A DNA stretch of 64,000 bases from Caldilineaceae bacterium (lineage in GTDB: Bacteria; Chloroflexota; Anaerolineae; Caldilineales; Caldilineaceae), in contig JACKBA010000002.1 of assembly GCA_020634815.1 (NCBI GenBank), forward strand, positions 62,001 through 126,000, written 5' to 3'. Numbering within the stretch: the first letter of the stretch is position 1; every line of letters begins with the position of its first letter. The notes below the pieces were generated by a model, which ran no database searches, was not told the origin of the DNA, and worked only from the letters and a program-made list of their open reading frames with translations. The translations under genes and the position numbers were made by a program. Shown here piece after piece: positions 1-9,598 of the stretch.

Positions 1-225
1 CTCGTGGCGCACTCGCCGCCCTGGGGTATCCACGACCAACCCGACGTTCCACACCAGGGGTTCAAGAGCTTCCTCACCTTCATGAAGTGGTTTCGCCCGC
101 GCTACCTTCTGCACGGGCACATCCATCTCTATCGTCGCGACGTCGTCACGGAGACGCGCTATCTAGACACGGATGTCATCAATGTCTACCCGTACCGCAT
201 CCTCGATCTGGAGCCGCGCGCGTGA
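1..225 (+). CDS. Metallophosphoesterase, C-terminal end (gene begins before window)
   Basis: The open frame runs from the first base to a TGA at 223-225. It reads as the C-terminal part of a calcineurin-like phosphoesterase: an AHSPPWG segment, then an HGHIH metal-binding motif at about residues 38-42 of the visible part, which is the last conserved block of this family. Such proteins are binuclear metal phosphodiesterases or phosphatases; the substrate cannot be told from this fragment. The stop overlaps the start of the next gene (TGATG), so the two are probably translationally coupled. Confidence 0.8.
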   Translation, partial: LVAHSPPWGIHDQPDVPHQGFKSFLTFMKWFRPRYLLHGHIHLYRRDVVTETRYLDTDVINVYPYRILDLEPRA

Positions 226-878
226 TGACTACGACATTGCGCGACGAGCGGGACTGGCGCGCGCTCAGCCGGCAGATGGCCCTGAGTCGCGCCGAGGATG
301 AGGCACGCCAGCGGCTGCATCTCGCGGAGGATGAACCGCTGCCCTTCAACTATCGCTGGGAACACGTGCGCCGCGTCGTACAAATGGCATTGTGGCTTGC
401 CGACGAAACCGGCGCCGACCGCGATACTGTCGAGGCGGCGGCCTGGCTGCACGACATCTGCAAGAGCGAGCCAAACCATGGCGCAGCCGGCGCGGCCGAG
501 GCACAGTGGCTGTTGCCGCAGACCGATTTTCCGCGCGAGAAGGTGCCGGCGGTCGTTGATGCGATTGCGCGGCACGTGGGGCTGCGGCGGCCAAAGAACG
601 CGCCGCCCTTGACGCCTGTGGAGACGGCCGTGCTGTGGGATGCGGACAAGCTGACCAAGCTTGGCGTGGGTGTGCTGGCGTACAACCTGAGCATGCGCCA
701 GTTTGACGGGCTGAGCCTGGCCGAGCGCCGGCAGGATCTGCGCAGATTCACGGTCGACGTGTTGAGCAAGACCGTGACGAGCATGAATACCGCCCCGGCA
801 CGCCGGCTGGCGGAAGAACGGTATCGGTCCATGGTGACAACCCTGGATTTGTGGGAAAGTGAAGACGACGAACTGTGA
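225..878 (+). CDS. HD-domain metal-dependent phosphohydrolase
   Basis: A 217-residue protein with an HD superfamily layout: His47 (in WEH), His76-Asp77 (in WLHDICK), His117 and an Asp near 139-141. These are the expected metal ligands of HD phosphohydrolases, which act on nucleotides or other phosphoesters. I chose the ATG at 225 because it overlaps the preceding stop as TGATG; an in-frame start at 87 would run back through the phosphoesterase gene. Its own stop overlaps the GTG of rimO (GTGA), so three genes look coupled. The substrate is unknown; a nucleotide or housekeeping role is only inferred from the neighbours. Confidence 0.8.
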   Translation: MTTTLRDERDWRALSRQMALSRAEDEARQRLHLAEDEPLPFNYRWEHVRRVVQMALWLADETGADRDTVEAAAWLHDICKSEPNHGAAGAAEAQWLLPQTDFPREKVPAVVDAIARHVGLRRPKNAPPLTPVETAVLWDADKLTKLGVGVLAYNLSMRQFDGLSLAERRQDLRRFTVDVLSKTVTSMNTAPARRLAEERYRSMVTTLDLWESEDDEL

Positions 879-2323
879 AATATCATCTGGTTACTCTGGG
901 GTGCCCCAAGAACAAAGTCGACAGCGACGGCATCGAGATGCTGCTGCGCGGCGCTGACTATCTGCCCACCGACCGGCAGCAGGACGCCGACGTGCTGATC
1001 GTCAACACCTGCGGCTTTCTCGAAGCGGCCAAGGAAGAGTCCATCGGCGTGTTGCAGGAGCTGGGCCGGCGCAAGCGCAAGCACCAGATCCTGGTGGCGG
1101 CCGGCTGCCTGGTACAGCGCAACGGCGCCGAAGTGCTCGACCGCGTGCCGCGCGTCGACGGCCTGCTGGGGACGCGGCGCTGGATGGACGTGCTGGAATT
1201 GATCGGCCAGGTGCGCGGCGGCAAGCAGCGGCGCCGGCTGGAACGCTACGCCCTGCTCGGCGACGCGCCGGCGGGCGATGCCGAGTTGCTCGGCGGCGTG
1301 CCCGCCTTGCTGGGCGACCCGACGACCGCGTTCACCGCGGCCACGCCGCGCCCGCCGGTGATGGCCGGCAGCGCGTATTTGAAGATCTCCGATGGCTGCA
1401 ACGCGCCGTGCGCCTTCTGCACGATCCCGTCGTTCAAGGGCAAGCTGCGCAGCCGCCCGCTGGAGGCCATCGTCGACGAGGCGGCCGCGCTGGTGGATGC
1501 CGGCGCGCGCGAGCTGGTCGTCGTTGCGCAGGACACAACGGACTACGGCCGCGACTGGGGCGAGCCCAACAGCCTGCCGCGCCTGCTCTCGGCCATCTGC
1601 AACCGCACCGACGACCGTCTGAAGTGGGTGCGGCTCATGTACGCTTACCCCGGCCACGTCAGCGACGAACTGGTCGAAGTGATGGCCGGCCAAGCCAAGA
1701 TCGTCCCGTACCTGGACATGCCGCTCCAGCACGGCGACCCGCGCACGTTGCGCCGCATGCGCCGGCCCAGCAAGCTGGAGATGGTCTATGACCACATGGA
1801 GAAGCTGCGCCGCGCCATGCCCGACATCGCCCTGCGCACGACCTTCATCGTCGGCTATCCGGGCGAGACGGAGGAGGAGTTCCAGGGGCTGCTCGACTTT
1901 GCGCGCGCCATCGAGTTCGACAAGGTGGGCGCGTTCCCGTTCAGCCCGGAGCCGGGTACGCCCTCGGCAGAGCTGCCCGACCAGGTGCCGGACGAGGTGA
2001 AGCAGGAGCGCTACGCCCGTCTCATGGAACAGCAGCAGCCCATCAGCCTGCGCAAGAACCAGGCGATGGTGGGCAGGATGCTCGACGTGCTGGTGGAGGG
2101 TGAGGGCGAGATCGAAGGAAGCGGCGAGCCGCTGCTGCTGGCGCGCTCCTATCGCGACGCACCGGAGATCGACGGGCTGGTGCTCGTGCCGGGCGTGCGT
2201 GACGTGCCCGCCGGCAGCATGATCCAGGTGCACATCAACGGTGCGATGGAGTACGACCTGGTCGGGGAACCGTTGGCGGGTGAGGTCTTTTCCAGCAAGC
2301 GCAGCGCGATCGAGCTGGGCTGA
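875..2323 (+). CDS. rimO: Ribosomal protein S12 methylthiotransferase RimO
   Basis: Radical-SAM methylthiotransferase that adds a methylthio group to the conserved Asp of ribosomal protein S12. The N-terminal UPF0004 domain has three cluster cysteines (Cys10 in LGCPKNKVDS, Cys46 in NTCGF, Cys78 in AAGC). The radical-SAM CxxxCxxC triplet is at Cys175, Cys179 and Cys182, followed by FKGKLRSRP, which is RimO-like rather than MiaB-like. A TRAM-like domain ends the protein. At 482 residues it is longer than the usual ~440; the excess is a Gly/Ala/Leu-rich segment (about residues 125-165) between the first two domains. The start is GTG at 875, overlapping the upstream stop. Confidence 0.93.
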   Translation: MKYHLVTLGCPKNKVDSDGIEMLLRGADYLPTDRQQDADVLIVNTCGFLEAAKEESIGVLQELGRRKRKHQILVAAGCLVQRNGAEVLDRVPRVDGLLGTRRWMDVLELIGQVRGGKQRRRLERYALLGDAPAGDAELLGGVPALLGDPTTAFTAATPRPPVMAGSAYLKISDGCNAPCAFCTIPSFKGKLRSRPLEAIVDEAAALVDAGARELVVVAQDTTDYGRDWGEPNSLPRLLSAICNRTDDRLKWVRLMYAYPGHVSDELVEVMAGQAKIVPYLDMPLQHGDPRTLRRMRRPSKLEMVYDHMEKLRRAMPDIALRTTFIVGYPGETEEEFQGLLDFARAIEFDKVGAFPFSPEPGTPSAELPDQVPDEVKQERYARLMEQQQPISLRKNQAMVGRMLDVLVEGEGEIEGSGEPLLLARSYRDAPEIDGLVLVPGVRDVPAGSMIQVHINGAMEYDLVGEPLAGEVFSSKRSAIELG

Positions 2324-2324
2324 A

Positions 2325-2981
<657 letters not shown>

Positions 2982-3060
2982 GGGCGGGAAAATGACAGGG
3001 CGAGAGCATCCGTCAAGACGCCCTCGCCGGCGATTGGTTGAAGTTCAGCAGTGGCCGGTG

Positions 3061-3390
3061 CTATTCGACCACTTTCCACGTCGTGTCGACGACCGTGTCG
3101 TCGGCCGGCGCTTGACCCGGCGCTTGCTGCCGCTGCTGGCGCTCGACGGTATCGGTCGCCAGCTTGACAAAGAGCGCCATGGCGCCGATCAGAACGGCGA
3201 CGTCGTCGATGGGCAGACCGGGAATCAGGTCGATGGGCCAGACCCAGTAAAGCAATGCGCCGACGGGCAGCATCAGTTTTAGCGACATGGGAACGCGTGA
3301 ATCGAAAAGCAACTGCCCGGCGCGAATGATATTGTCCATCATGCCTGCGCTGCGATTGCTCGACTGGGTGCCTGACGATTGCTGGCTCAT
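3061..3390 (-). CDS. DUF1232 (YkvA-type) small membrane protein
   Basis: A 109-residue protein with the DUF1232 signature: a hydrophobic segment around residues 38-60 with WPIDLIPGLPIDDVAVLIGA, where the Pro-Asp-Leu-Ile-Pro turn is typical of the family. The flanks are hydrophilic, so it is probably membrane associated. The family function is not established. The ATG at 3390 follows a good ribosome binding site (AAGGAGAG). It lies 79 bases upstream of the MerR-like gene on the same strand and may share its transcript. Confidence 0.75.
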   Translation of the reverse strand: MSQQSSGTQSSNRSAGMMDNIIRAGQLLFDSRVPMSLKLMLPVGALLYWVWPIDLIPGLPIDDVAVLIGAMALFVKLATDTVERQQRQQAPGQAPADDTVVDTTWKVVE

Positions 3391-3510
3391 GGTTGGTCTC
3401 TCCTTAGTGTAACTACCGCTCAGTATAGCGGATTCAAACCGAATTGGGAACTGTCATTCCTTGACGGCGTGCTGATAAGAAGCTACTGCCGTCCCTACGC
3501 CTAGCTTATC

Positions 3511-5043
3511 ATGCCTACAGCATCGCAAATGTTGGCTGGATACCCCGATATTCTGCTCCACGTGCTCGCCGAGCTGCGCGGCGCCTTTCTCGACGGCGCC
3601 GACAATCGCGAGCAGATGGTGGAGTTGCTGGCCGCGCAACTGACCGACCCGACTTCCGTCCAGATGGCCTACCAGGATGTCGTCGACTACTCGCCGCAGG
3701 CCGAAGATGCGGTCAACCTGTTGCTGCGCGAGCACGGCGAGCTGGCCGAGGCGCAGTTCAGCCGCGAGTACGGCGCCATCCGCCAGATGGGGCCGGCCAA
3801 GCTCGAGCGCGAGTCGCCGTGGGTCTACCCCGAGAGCATCGCCGAACTGCTCTACTACAACGGCATCATCGGCCGTGGCTTCAAGGGCGCCGGGCAGAAC
3901 GCGCACGCCATTATCTACCTGCCGTCGGACGTGGCGCCGTGGTTGCCGCACCCGCAGAACGAACTGGCCGGCGAGTTGCCCGTCAAGCCCGTTGCGCCGC
4001 CGCCAGCCTCGCGCCTGCTGAGCGACCCCGACGGCTTTCTGCTCGACGCCGGCACGTTGCTGGGTTTCGTCTACAGCGACCGCCTGCGCCTCAACGCCAG
4101 CGGCCCCCATCCCGATGATGTCGACCGGCTGATCAAGCGTCTGCAACTTCCCTTTGGCCGCAACGAGCCGGAACTCGAAGTGCGACTTGCGTTGCTGCTC
4201 CACCTTGCCAACCGCCTGGGCTGGCTGCGCCGCGACGGCGACGCCGTCCAATTGACGCAAAACGCTGTGGCCGCGTTCCTCGACAAGACGCGCGCCGAAC
4301 AGCGCCGCACACTCTTTGACGCGTGGCGCGCTTCGCCGGAATGGAATGATCTGTGCCGGACGCCGGAACTGGAGTGCGTGGAGGCCGGTTCGTGGCACAA
4401 CGACCCGCTGCAGACGCGCGAGGCGGTGTTGCGACTCTTCGGCCACTTGCAGCCGGGGGCCTGGTATTCCCAAGCGGATGTGATTCGTGCGATTCGCGAG
4501 ATTGAGCCTGATTTTCAACGTCCTACCGGCGATTACGATACCTGGTACATTCGCAACCACACTACGCAGGAATTCCTCAAAGGTTTCGAGCGGTGGGACG
4601 ACGTCGAGGGCGCACTGCTGCGCTTCCTGGTGCGCGGCCCCTTCTCCTGGCTGGCCTTGCTGGACATGGCCGAGCCCTCCGCCGGCTCCGACATGCACAT
4701 CTCGCTGGGGCGCTGGGGCGGCCACTGGCTGGGCAGCGACGTGCCGCAACCGGAGGAACACCCGGCTGCCGCCATCACCCTCTCCGAGGACTTCCTGGTA
4801 ACGCTGGAGCCGGGCGTGTCGCTGGCCGACCGTTTCCGCGTCGAGCGCTTCGCCCAGTGGCAGCAGAGCTACCCCACCTTCATCTACCAGATTACGCAGC
4901 GCACGCTCAAGCGTGCGGCCGAGCGCGGGTTGACCGGCGCACGCATAGCCGGCTTCTTGCGCCAGCGCGCCCGCGGCAGCGCGCCGCGCGTGCTGGCGGC
5001 CGTCGAACGCTACGATGCCGCCGAGCCGATCCAGCCCGGATGA
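3511..5043 (+). CDS. Helicase-associated XPB/Ssl2-like domain protein (no helicase motor)
   Basis: A 510-residue soluble protein without Walker motifs. Its C-terminal region (about residues 410-500) reads ITLSEDFLVTLEPG, then RVERFAQWQQ, YQITQRTLKRAAERGL and a final helical segment. This matches the order seen in the XPB/Ssl2-like N-terminal helicase-associated domain family (Helicase_C_3-like), which in actinobacteria sits next to or inside SF2 helicases. The N-terminal part is helical, possibly tandem winged helices. No partner helicase lies nearby. The assignment rests on pattern memory and is moderate; a DNA-related role is an inference. Confidence 0.55.
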   Translation: MPTASQMLAGYPDILLHVLAELRGAFLDGADNREQMVELLAAQLTDPTSVQMAYQDVVDYSPQAEDAVNLLLREHGELAEAQFSREYGAIRQMGPAKLERESPWVYPESIAELLYYNGIIGRGFKGAGQNAHAIIYLPSDVAPWLPHPQNELAGELPVKPVAPPPASRLLSDPDGFLLDAGTLLGFVYSDRLRLNASGPHPDDVDRLIKRLQLPFGRNEPELEVRLALLLHLANRLGWLRRDGDAVQLTQNAVAAFLDKTRAEQRRTLFDAWRASPEWNDLCRTPELECVEAGSWHNDPLQTREAVLRLFGHLQPGAWYSQADVIRAIREIEPDFQRPTGDYDTWYIRNHTTQEFLKGFERWDDVEGALLRFLVRGPFSWLALLDMAEPSAGSDMHISLGRWGGHWLGSDVPQPEEHPAAAITLSEDFLVTLEPGVSLADRFRVERFAQWQQSYPTFIYQITQRTLKRAAERGLTGARIAGFLRQRARGSAPRVLAAVERYDAAEPIQPG

Positions 5044-5462
5044 CAGGCGCGCGCTCGCACAAAGTGTCCATTTCCCCAAAACCGCTTTGACAAGCCCCTT
5101 AAAAGCGTGTACGATGGCGCCGCCTTGAGTAGATGAGAGATTATCGCTGACATATAGGTCTTGTTACCCCCCATGACCGGCAAAGTGCTTGATTCATAGC
5201 CATAGCATCCTGACCGTGTCGCCCTCGACACCCATTACGGATTTACGTTCGTCTACCATTTCAAGTAAAGCACGTACCGTTTGCATCTGGAGACCTGGCC
5301 ATTTCGCTCAACACTGCCGTAGTGCGAACAAGCCGGTCAGGTTGTAGCAAAGATTACAGAGCTAACACCTGGGTGATGGCAGTGTAGCAACGTTTTCATT
5401 GCCGCTCACCTGTAACGTTATCAACCAACCGTTTCAAGTTCCAGCAACTCAGGAGAACACAC
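5044..5462. other. Long non-coding leader upstream of the first ABC module
   Basis: 419 bases without a credible gene. It contains a consensus-like promoter near its left end (5087-5115), implying a leader of about 340 bases before the binding-protein ATG, and a good ribosome binding site (CAGGAG) at its right end. I see no recognisable riboswitch. A leader this long could carry regulation. Confidence 0.5.
5087..5115 (+). promoter_or_regulatory. Sigma70-type promoter of ABC operon 1
   Basis: TTGACA at 5087-5092 and TACGAT at 5110-5115, separated by exactly 17 bases. The -35 is a perfect match and the -10 has five of six consensus positions. It points toward the binding-protein gene at 5463. 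Confidence 0.7.
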
Positions 5463-7280
5463 ATGACACCACATGGTACACGCAAGACCTTTTTCTTGAT
5501 TGCACTGCTGGCGGTGGCCGCGATGGTCTTCGCCGCATGTGCAGCCCCGGCCGCCGCGCCCGCCACGGGCGGTGAGCAGCCGGCCGCCGCCGCACCGTCG
5601 TCCGATGTACCGGCTGAAGCGGGCCGCGGCACGGACGGCACCGTGACGCTGGTCTACTGGCAGGAAGTCTCGATCCTGAACCCGTACCTGGCTTCGGGCA
5701 CCAAGGACTTCCATGGCGCCTCGCTCATCGTCGAACCGCTTCTTGAGTTCAACCAGGACAGCGAACTGGTGCCCGTGCTGGCCCAGGAAATCCCGACCGT
5801 GGAGAATGGCGGCATTTCCGAGGACCTGAAGAGCATCACCTACAAGCTGCTGCCGGACGTTGTCTGGTCAGACGGCACGCCGTTGACGGCAGACGACCTG
5901 GTCTTCACCTGGCAGTTCTGCACCAACGAGCTGACGGGCTGCACCGTGCAGAACTTCGTCGGCGTCGAGAGCGTCGAGGCCGTCGATGCCGGTACGGTCA
6001 AGATCAACTTCGTCGAGCCGACACCCTACCCGTACATTCCGTTCGTCGGCTACCTGTCGCCGATCCTGCAGAAGGCCCAGTTTACGGGCTGCGAGGGCGA
6101 GGCTGCCCAGTCCTGCTCCGAGCAGAACACGAACCCCATCGGCACCGGCCCGTACAAGGTCAAGGAATTCCGCGCCAACGACACCGTCGTCTACGAAATC
6201 AACGAGAACTACCGCAAGGCCGACAAGCCGCACTTCGCGGAAGTCGTGATCAAGGGCGCAGAGGATGCCTCGGCCTCGGCCCGCGCCGTCCTCGAGACCG
6301 GCGAAGCGGACTATGGCTGGAACCTGCAGGTTGAGCCGGCCGTGCTCCTCGACATGGAGGCCAAGGGCAACGGCAAGGTCATTGCCTCCTTTGGCGGCAA
6401 TGTCGAGCGCATCCTGATCAACTTCACCAACCCCGACCCGAACCTGGGCGACAAGCGCTCCGTGTGGTCGCCGGATGATGCGAATCCGCATCCGTTCCTG
6501 ACCGACCCGGCCGTGCGCCAGGCGCTCTCCATGGCCATCGACCGCAACATCATCGCCGAGCAGCTCTACGGCCCCGGTGGCGTTGCCACCTGCAACATCC
6601 TCTCCGGCCCGCCGACAGTGGTTTCCACGGCCAACGACGCTTGCTTGACGCAGGACATCGAAGGCGCCAATGCGCTGCTGGACGAAGCCGGCTACGCCGA
6701 CACCAATGGCGACGGCATCCGCGAGATGGCCGACGGCACGCCGCTGAAGATCCTCTACCAGACCTCCACCAACTCGGTGCGCCAGAAGACCCAGGCGTTG
6801 ATCCAGCAGTGGTGGAAGGAAATCGGCGTCGAGACCGAGCTGAAGAACGTGGAAGCGGCCGTCTTCTTCGGCGGCGACCCGGCCAGCCCGGACACGCTGA
6901 ACAAGTTCTTCACCGACGTCCAGATGTTCACCAACGGCCCGGACAACCCGGATCCGCAGCAGTACATGTCCAACTGGCTGTGCGAGATCAACGGCGCGAT
7001 CCAGATCCAGAATCCGGAGAACAACTGGGGCGGCAGCAACGTCGAACGCTGGTGCAACCCGGACTACGATGCCCTCTGGACGACGATCACGAGCGCAACC
7101 GGCGACGCCCGCAACGAGATTGCCATGCAGCTCAACGACACGATCGTGCAGAACTACGTGGCGATCCCGCTGGTCTTCCGTGCATCGGTCTCCGCCCATG
7201 CCAACAGCCTGGTCGGCCCGCAACTCAGCGGCTTCGAGACTGAGGAATGGAACATCGAGGACTGGCAGCGCGTGCGCTAG
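5463..7280 (+). CDS. ABC transporter substrate-binding lipoprotein, family 5 (canonical order)
   Basis: A 605-residue extracytoplasmic solute-binding protein of the peptide/nickel/oligosaccharide family (SBP_bac_5). Residues 1-21 form a signal peptide ending in a lipobox (VFAAC), followed by an Ala/Pro-rich tether. The family blocks are in normal order: ILNPYLASGTKDFHG, WSDGTPLTADDLVFTW, SVEAVDAGTVKINF, NPIGTGPYKV, DPAVRQALSMAIDRN and the C-terminal lobe. It captures ligand outside the membrane for the two permeases that follow. The ATG has a good ribosome binding site (CAGGAG). The ligand cannot be assigned; family members bind peptides, nickel or sugars. It is a useful in-window reference for the permuted paralogue at 9599. 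Confidence 0.9.
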   Translation: MTPHGTRKTFFLIALLAVAAMVFAACAAPAAAPATGGEQPAAAAPSSDVPAEAGRGTDGTVTLVYWQEVSILNPYLASGTKDFHGASLIVEPLLEFNQDSELVPVLAQEIPTVENGGISEDLKSITYKLLPDVVWSDGTPLTADDLVFTWQFCTNELTGCTVQNFVGVESVEAVDAGTVKINFVEPTPYPYIPFVGYLSPILQKAQFTGCEGEAAQSCSEQNTNPIGTGPYKVKEFRANDTVVYEINENYRKADKPHFAEVVIKGAEDASASARAVLETGEADYGWNLQVEPAVLLDMEAKGNGKVIASFGGNVERILINFTNPDPNLGDKRSVWSPDDANPHPFLTDPAVRQALSMAIDRNIIAEQLYGPGGVATCNILSGPPTVVSTANDACLTQDIEGANALLDEAGYADTNGDGIREMADGTPLKILYQTSTNSVRQKTQALIQQWWKEIGVETELKNVEAAVFFGGDPASPDTLNKFFTDVQMFTNGPDNPDPQQYMSNWLCEINGAIQIQNPENNWGGSNVERWCNPDYDALWTTITSATGDARNEIAMQLNDTIVQNYVAIPLVFRASVSAHANSLVGPQLSGFETEEWNIEDWQRVR

Positions 7281-7302
7281 TCGCTAACTGTCAGTAGTTC
7301 AC

Positions 7303-7340
7303 AGCAGGCAAGATACCTGGAACCGGGTATCTTGCTTGCT
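7303..7340 (+). terminator. Intra-operon hairpin after the binding protein
   Basis: Arms 7303-7317 and 7326-7340 pair over 15 positions with one G-T wobble and an 8-base loop. No T-tract follows. Placed between a highly expressed binding-protein gene and its permeases, it probably stabilises the upstream message or attenuates read-through. Confidence 0.65.
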
Positions 7341-7434
7341 GATTCAGTTGCTGTGTTGTGTGTTCCGTCTCACAACACAGCGTTCCCAGAGATCAGAAGC
7401 CCCGGCCACATCCATCTGTTTCTGAGGAGTTCGC

Positions 7435-8451
7435 ATGGGATCCTACATCCTGCGCCGCATCCTGACCGCCATCCCCACGCTGTTTTTCATCAGCTTCGTG
7501 ATCTTTGCCTTGCTGGCGCTTTCGCCTGGCGATCCTACCGGCAACCTACCACCCAGCCTGCCCATGGAGATCAAGCAGCGCGTGCGCGAGGCGCTCGGAA
7601 TGGACCAGCCCATGCCGGTGCGCTACGTACGCTGGCTGCAGCAGTTCATGGTTAACGAGCCCCTCAACGCCATCGAGAAGGCAACCGGCATCCAGATTGG
7701 CAACTCCGAGGATCGCCTGCGCATCACCTCGTGGACGGCGCGCGGCAAGCCGGTCATTGACCTGGTCATGGAGCGTCTGCCGCAGACACTATGGGTTGTG
7801 GGGCTGGCATATCTTCTTTCAATTGTGATCGCTGTGCCTGTCGGCGTATTTGCCGCGTATAAACAGAACTCTACCTTCGATTCCATCTCAAGCGTGATCG
7901 CAGTCATAGGCTTTTCATTGCCAACTTTCTTTACCGGCGTGCTGGTGATCCAGATCTTTGCCGTGTGGCTCGGCTGGTTCCCATCGCTCTACAACACGAC
8001 GCTGGATGTCACCAACTGGGACACGTTTGTCCAGCAGGTAAAGCAGATGATCATGCCCGTCATGGTGCTGGCATTCTTCCAGATTGCGACGGTCAGCCGC
8101 TTTGCCCGGTCGTCATCGATTGAGAATCTGCGACAGGATTACGTGCGGACCGCCCGTTCCAAAGGGCTGGGCGAACGCATGGTTGTCATGCGCCACGTCG
8201 TGCGCAACAGCATGATTCCGGTCGTGACGCTGATTGCGCTGGGCATCCCCGGCATCTTCGGCGGCGCCATCGTCACCGAGCAGATTTTCGCCGTCAACGG
8301 CATCGGCCAGTTGTTGATCATCTCGATCCAGAGCAATGACCTGCCGGTGGTGCAGACGGTGCTCATGATCTTTGCCGTCCTGGTGGTTGTCTTCAACCTG
8401 ATCGCCGACATCGCCTACGGGATTCTTGATCCCCGCATTCGTTATAGCTGA
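7435..8451 (+). CDS. ABC transporter permease, DppB-like
   Basis: A 338-residue inner-membrane permease of the peptide/nickel importer class. The N-terminal helix (about residues 8-30) with SFVIFALLALSPGDPTGN is typical of DppB/OppB. Several membrane helices follow, and the cytoplasmic EAA-type loop (DYVRTARSKGLGERMVVMRH, about residues 227-246) contacts the ATPase. The ATG at 7435 has TGAGGAG upstream. It is followed 11 bases later by the DppC-like partner; together they would form the translocation pore for the lipoprotein at 5463. Confidence 0.92.
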   Translation: MGSYILRRILTAIPTLFFISFVIFALLALSPGDPTGNLPPSLPMEIKQRVREALGMDQPMPVRYVRWLQQFMVNEPLNAIEKATGIQIGNSEDRLRITSWTARGKPVIDLVMERLPQTLWVVGLAYLLSIVIAVPVGVFAAYKQNSTFDSISSVIAVIGFSLPTFFTGVLVIQIFAVWLGWFPSLYNTTLDVTNWDTFVQQVKQMIMPVMVLAFFQIATVSRFARSSSIENLRQDYVRTARSKGLGERMVVMRHVVRNSMIPVVTLIALGIPGIFGGAIVTEQIFAVNGIGQLLIISIQSNDLPVVQTVLMIFAVLVVVFNLIADIAYGILDPRIRYS

Positions 8452-8462
8452 GGGGCCTGACT

Positions 8463-9398
8463 ATGAGCATTTCTGCAGGTACTGCAACACCGAATGTCGA
8501 ATTGGGTACGGCGGTCAAACGCAAACACCGCACCTTGTGGGGTGACGCCTGGGTGCAATTTCGCCGCAATCGGCTGGCCGTTCTCGGCCTGTTTCTGCTA
8601 ATTCTCATTGTTTTGGGCGTCTTGCTCGGCCCTTTCATCTATCGTGTCGACCCAAAGGAAATCAATATCCTGGATGCTAGTGTCCCGCCCTCTCTGGAAC
8701 ATCCATTCGGCACCGACGATCTTGGACGTGACATGCTGGCGCGCTGTATCTATGGCGGCCGAATTTCACTTTCCGTTGGTGTAGTGGCGATGTTGATTGC
8801 CATGATCGTCGGCACGGCGATTGGCCTTTTTGCCGGCTACATCAGCAGACTCGACAACATCCTCATGCGCTTTACAGACATGATGCTGACCCTGCCGCAG
8901 ATCCCGCTGCTGCTCGTGGCCATGTCGCTCTTCCGTGACCCGCTGCGCATGCGCTTTGGCCTGGAGATGGGCGCGTTCGTCATGGTGGTGACGATTATCG
9001 GCGTCTTTGGCTGGATGCCGACGGCGCGCATGGTGCGCGGTTCCGTGCTCTCGCTCAAGCAGAAGGAATTCGTCGAGGCGGCGGTCAACGTCGGCGTGCG
9101 CAACAACAGCATCATGTGGCGCCATATCCTGCCCAACATCATGGCCATCATCATCGTGGCGGCCACGCTCTCTGTCGCCAGCGCCATCCTCACCGAGTCG
9201 ACGCTCTCCTTCCTCGGCCTGGGCTTCCCACCCGACGTGCCGACCTGGGGCAGCCTGCTCTACGAGAACCGCAACTACATGGTCAAGTCGCCGTGGATGG
9301 TCATGTTCCCCGGCATCCTCATTTCGCTGACGATCCTGGCGATCAACTTCATGGGCGACGGCCTGCGCGACGCGCTGGACCCACGGCAGCGCCAATAA
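8463..9398 (+). CDS. ABC transporter permease, DppC-like
   Basis: A 311-residue permease. It has the DppC N-terminal region (VQFRRNRLAVLGLFLLILIVLGVL), the HPFGTDDLGRDMLARCIYGGR block before the core helices, and an EAA loop (EFVEAAVNVGVRNNSIMWRH). The C-terminal FMGDGLRDALDPRQRQ is characteristic. It pairs with the DppB-like gene just upstream. A T-tract terminator follows, and no ATPase gene comes after it, so the energising subunits must be encoded elsewhere. Confidence 0.92.
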   Translation: MSISAGTATPNVELGTAVKRKHRTLWGDAWVQFRRNRLAVLGLFLLILIVLGVLLGPFIYRVDPKEINILDASVPPSLEHPFGTDDLGRDMLARCIYGGRISLSVGVVAMLIAMIVGTAIGLFAGYISRLDNILMRFTDMMLTLPQIPLLLVAMSLFRDPLRMRFGLEMGAFVMVVTIIGVFGWMPTARMVRGSVLSLKQKEFVEAAVNVGVRNNSIMWRHILPNIMAIIIVAATLSVASAILTESTLSFLGLGFPPDVPTWGSLLYENRNYMVKSPWMVMFPGILISLTILAINFMGDGLRDALDPRQRQ

Positions 9399-9434
9399 CG
9401 ACACAGTTCTTCCATGAGATTCTGGGAGATTCCG

Positions 9435-9470
9435 GGGCCGGCAGCGTGGTTTGCCGGCCCTGTTCTTTTT
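9435..9470 (+). terminator. Rho-independent terminator
   Basis: A perfect 9-base-pair GC stem (arms 9435-9443 and 9452-9460), 8-base loop, followed by TGTTCTTTTT. It closes the first ABC operon before the second binding-protein gene. Confidence 0.85.
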
Positions 9471-9598
9471 GGGATTTGCCACGCTGCCGGTTTTCCAGTA
9501 TCGTAGAGTGCGCACAGCAGACATCGCTGTTGCCCTCAAATTTGCTGTCGTTTGTATCGTTAACCGCAATCCCAACCAATTCTTGAAAGGAGTGCCCA

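Noticed and set aside
350..2233. Minus-strand frame of over 600 codons across the HD and rimO genes
   Set aside because: Antisense to two coupled genes with clear catalytic motifs; no protein family features.
5010..5231. A 73-codon minus-strand frame in the leader before the first ABC operon
   Set aside because: It overlaps the end of the preceding gene and the consensus promoter, and has no family features.
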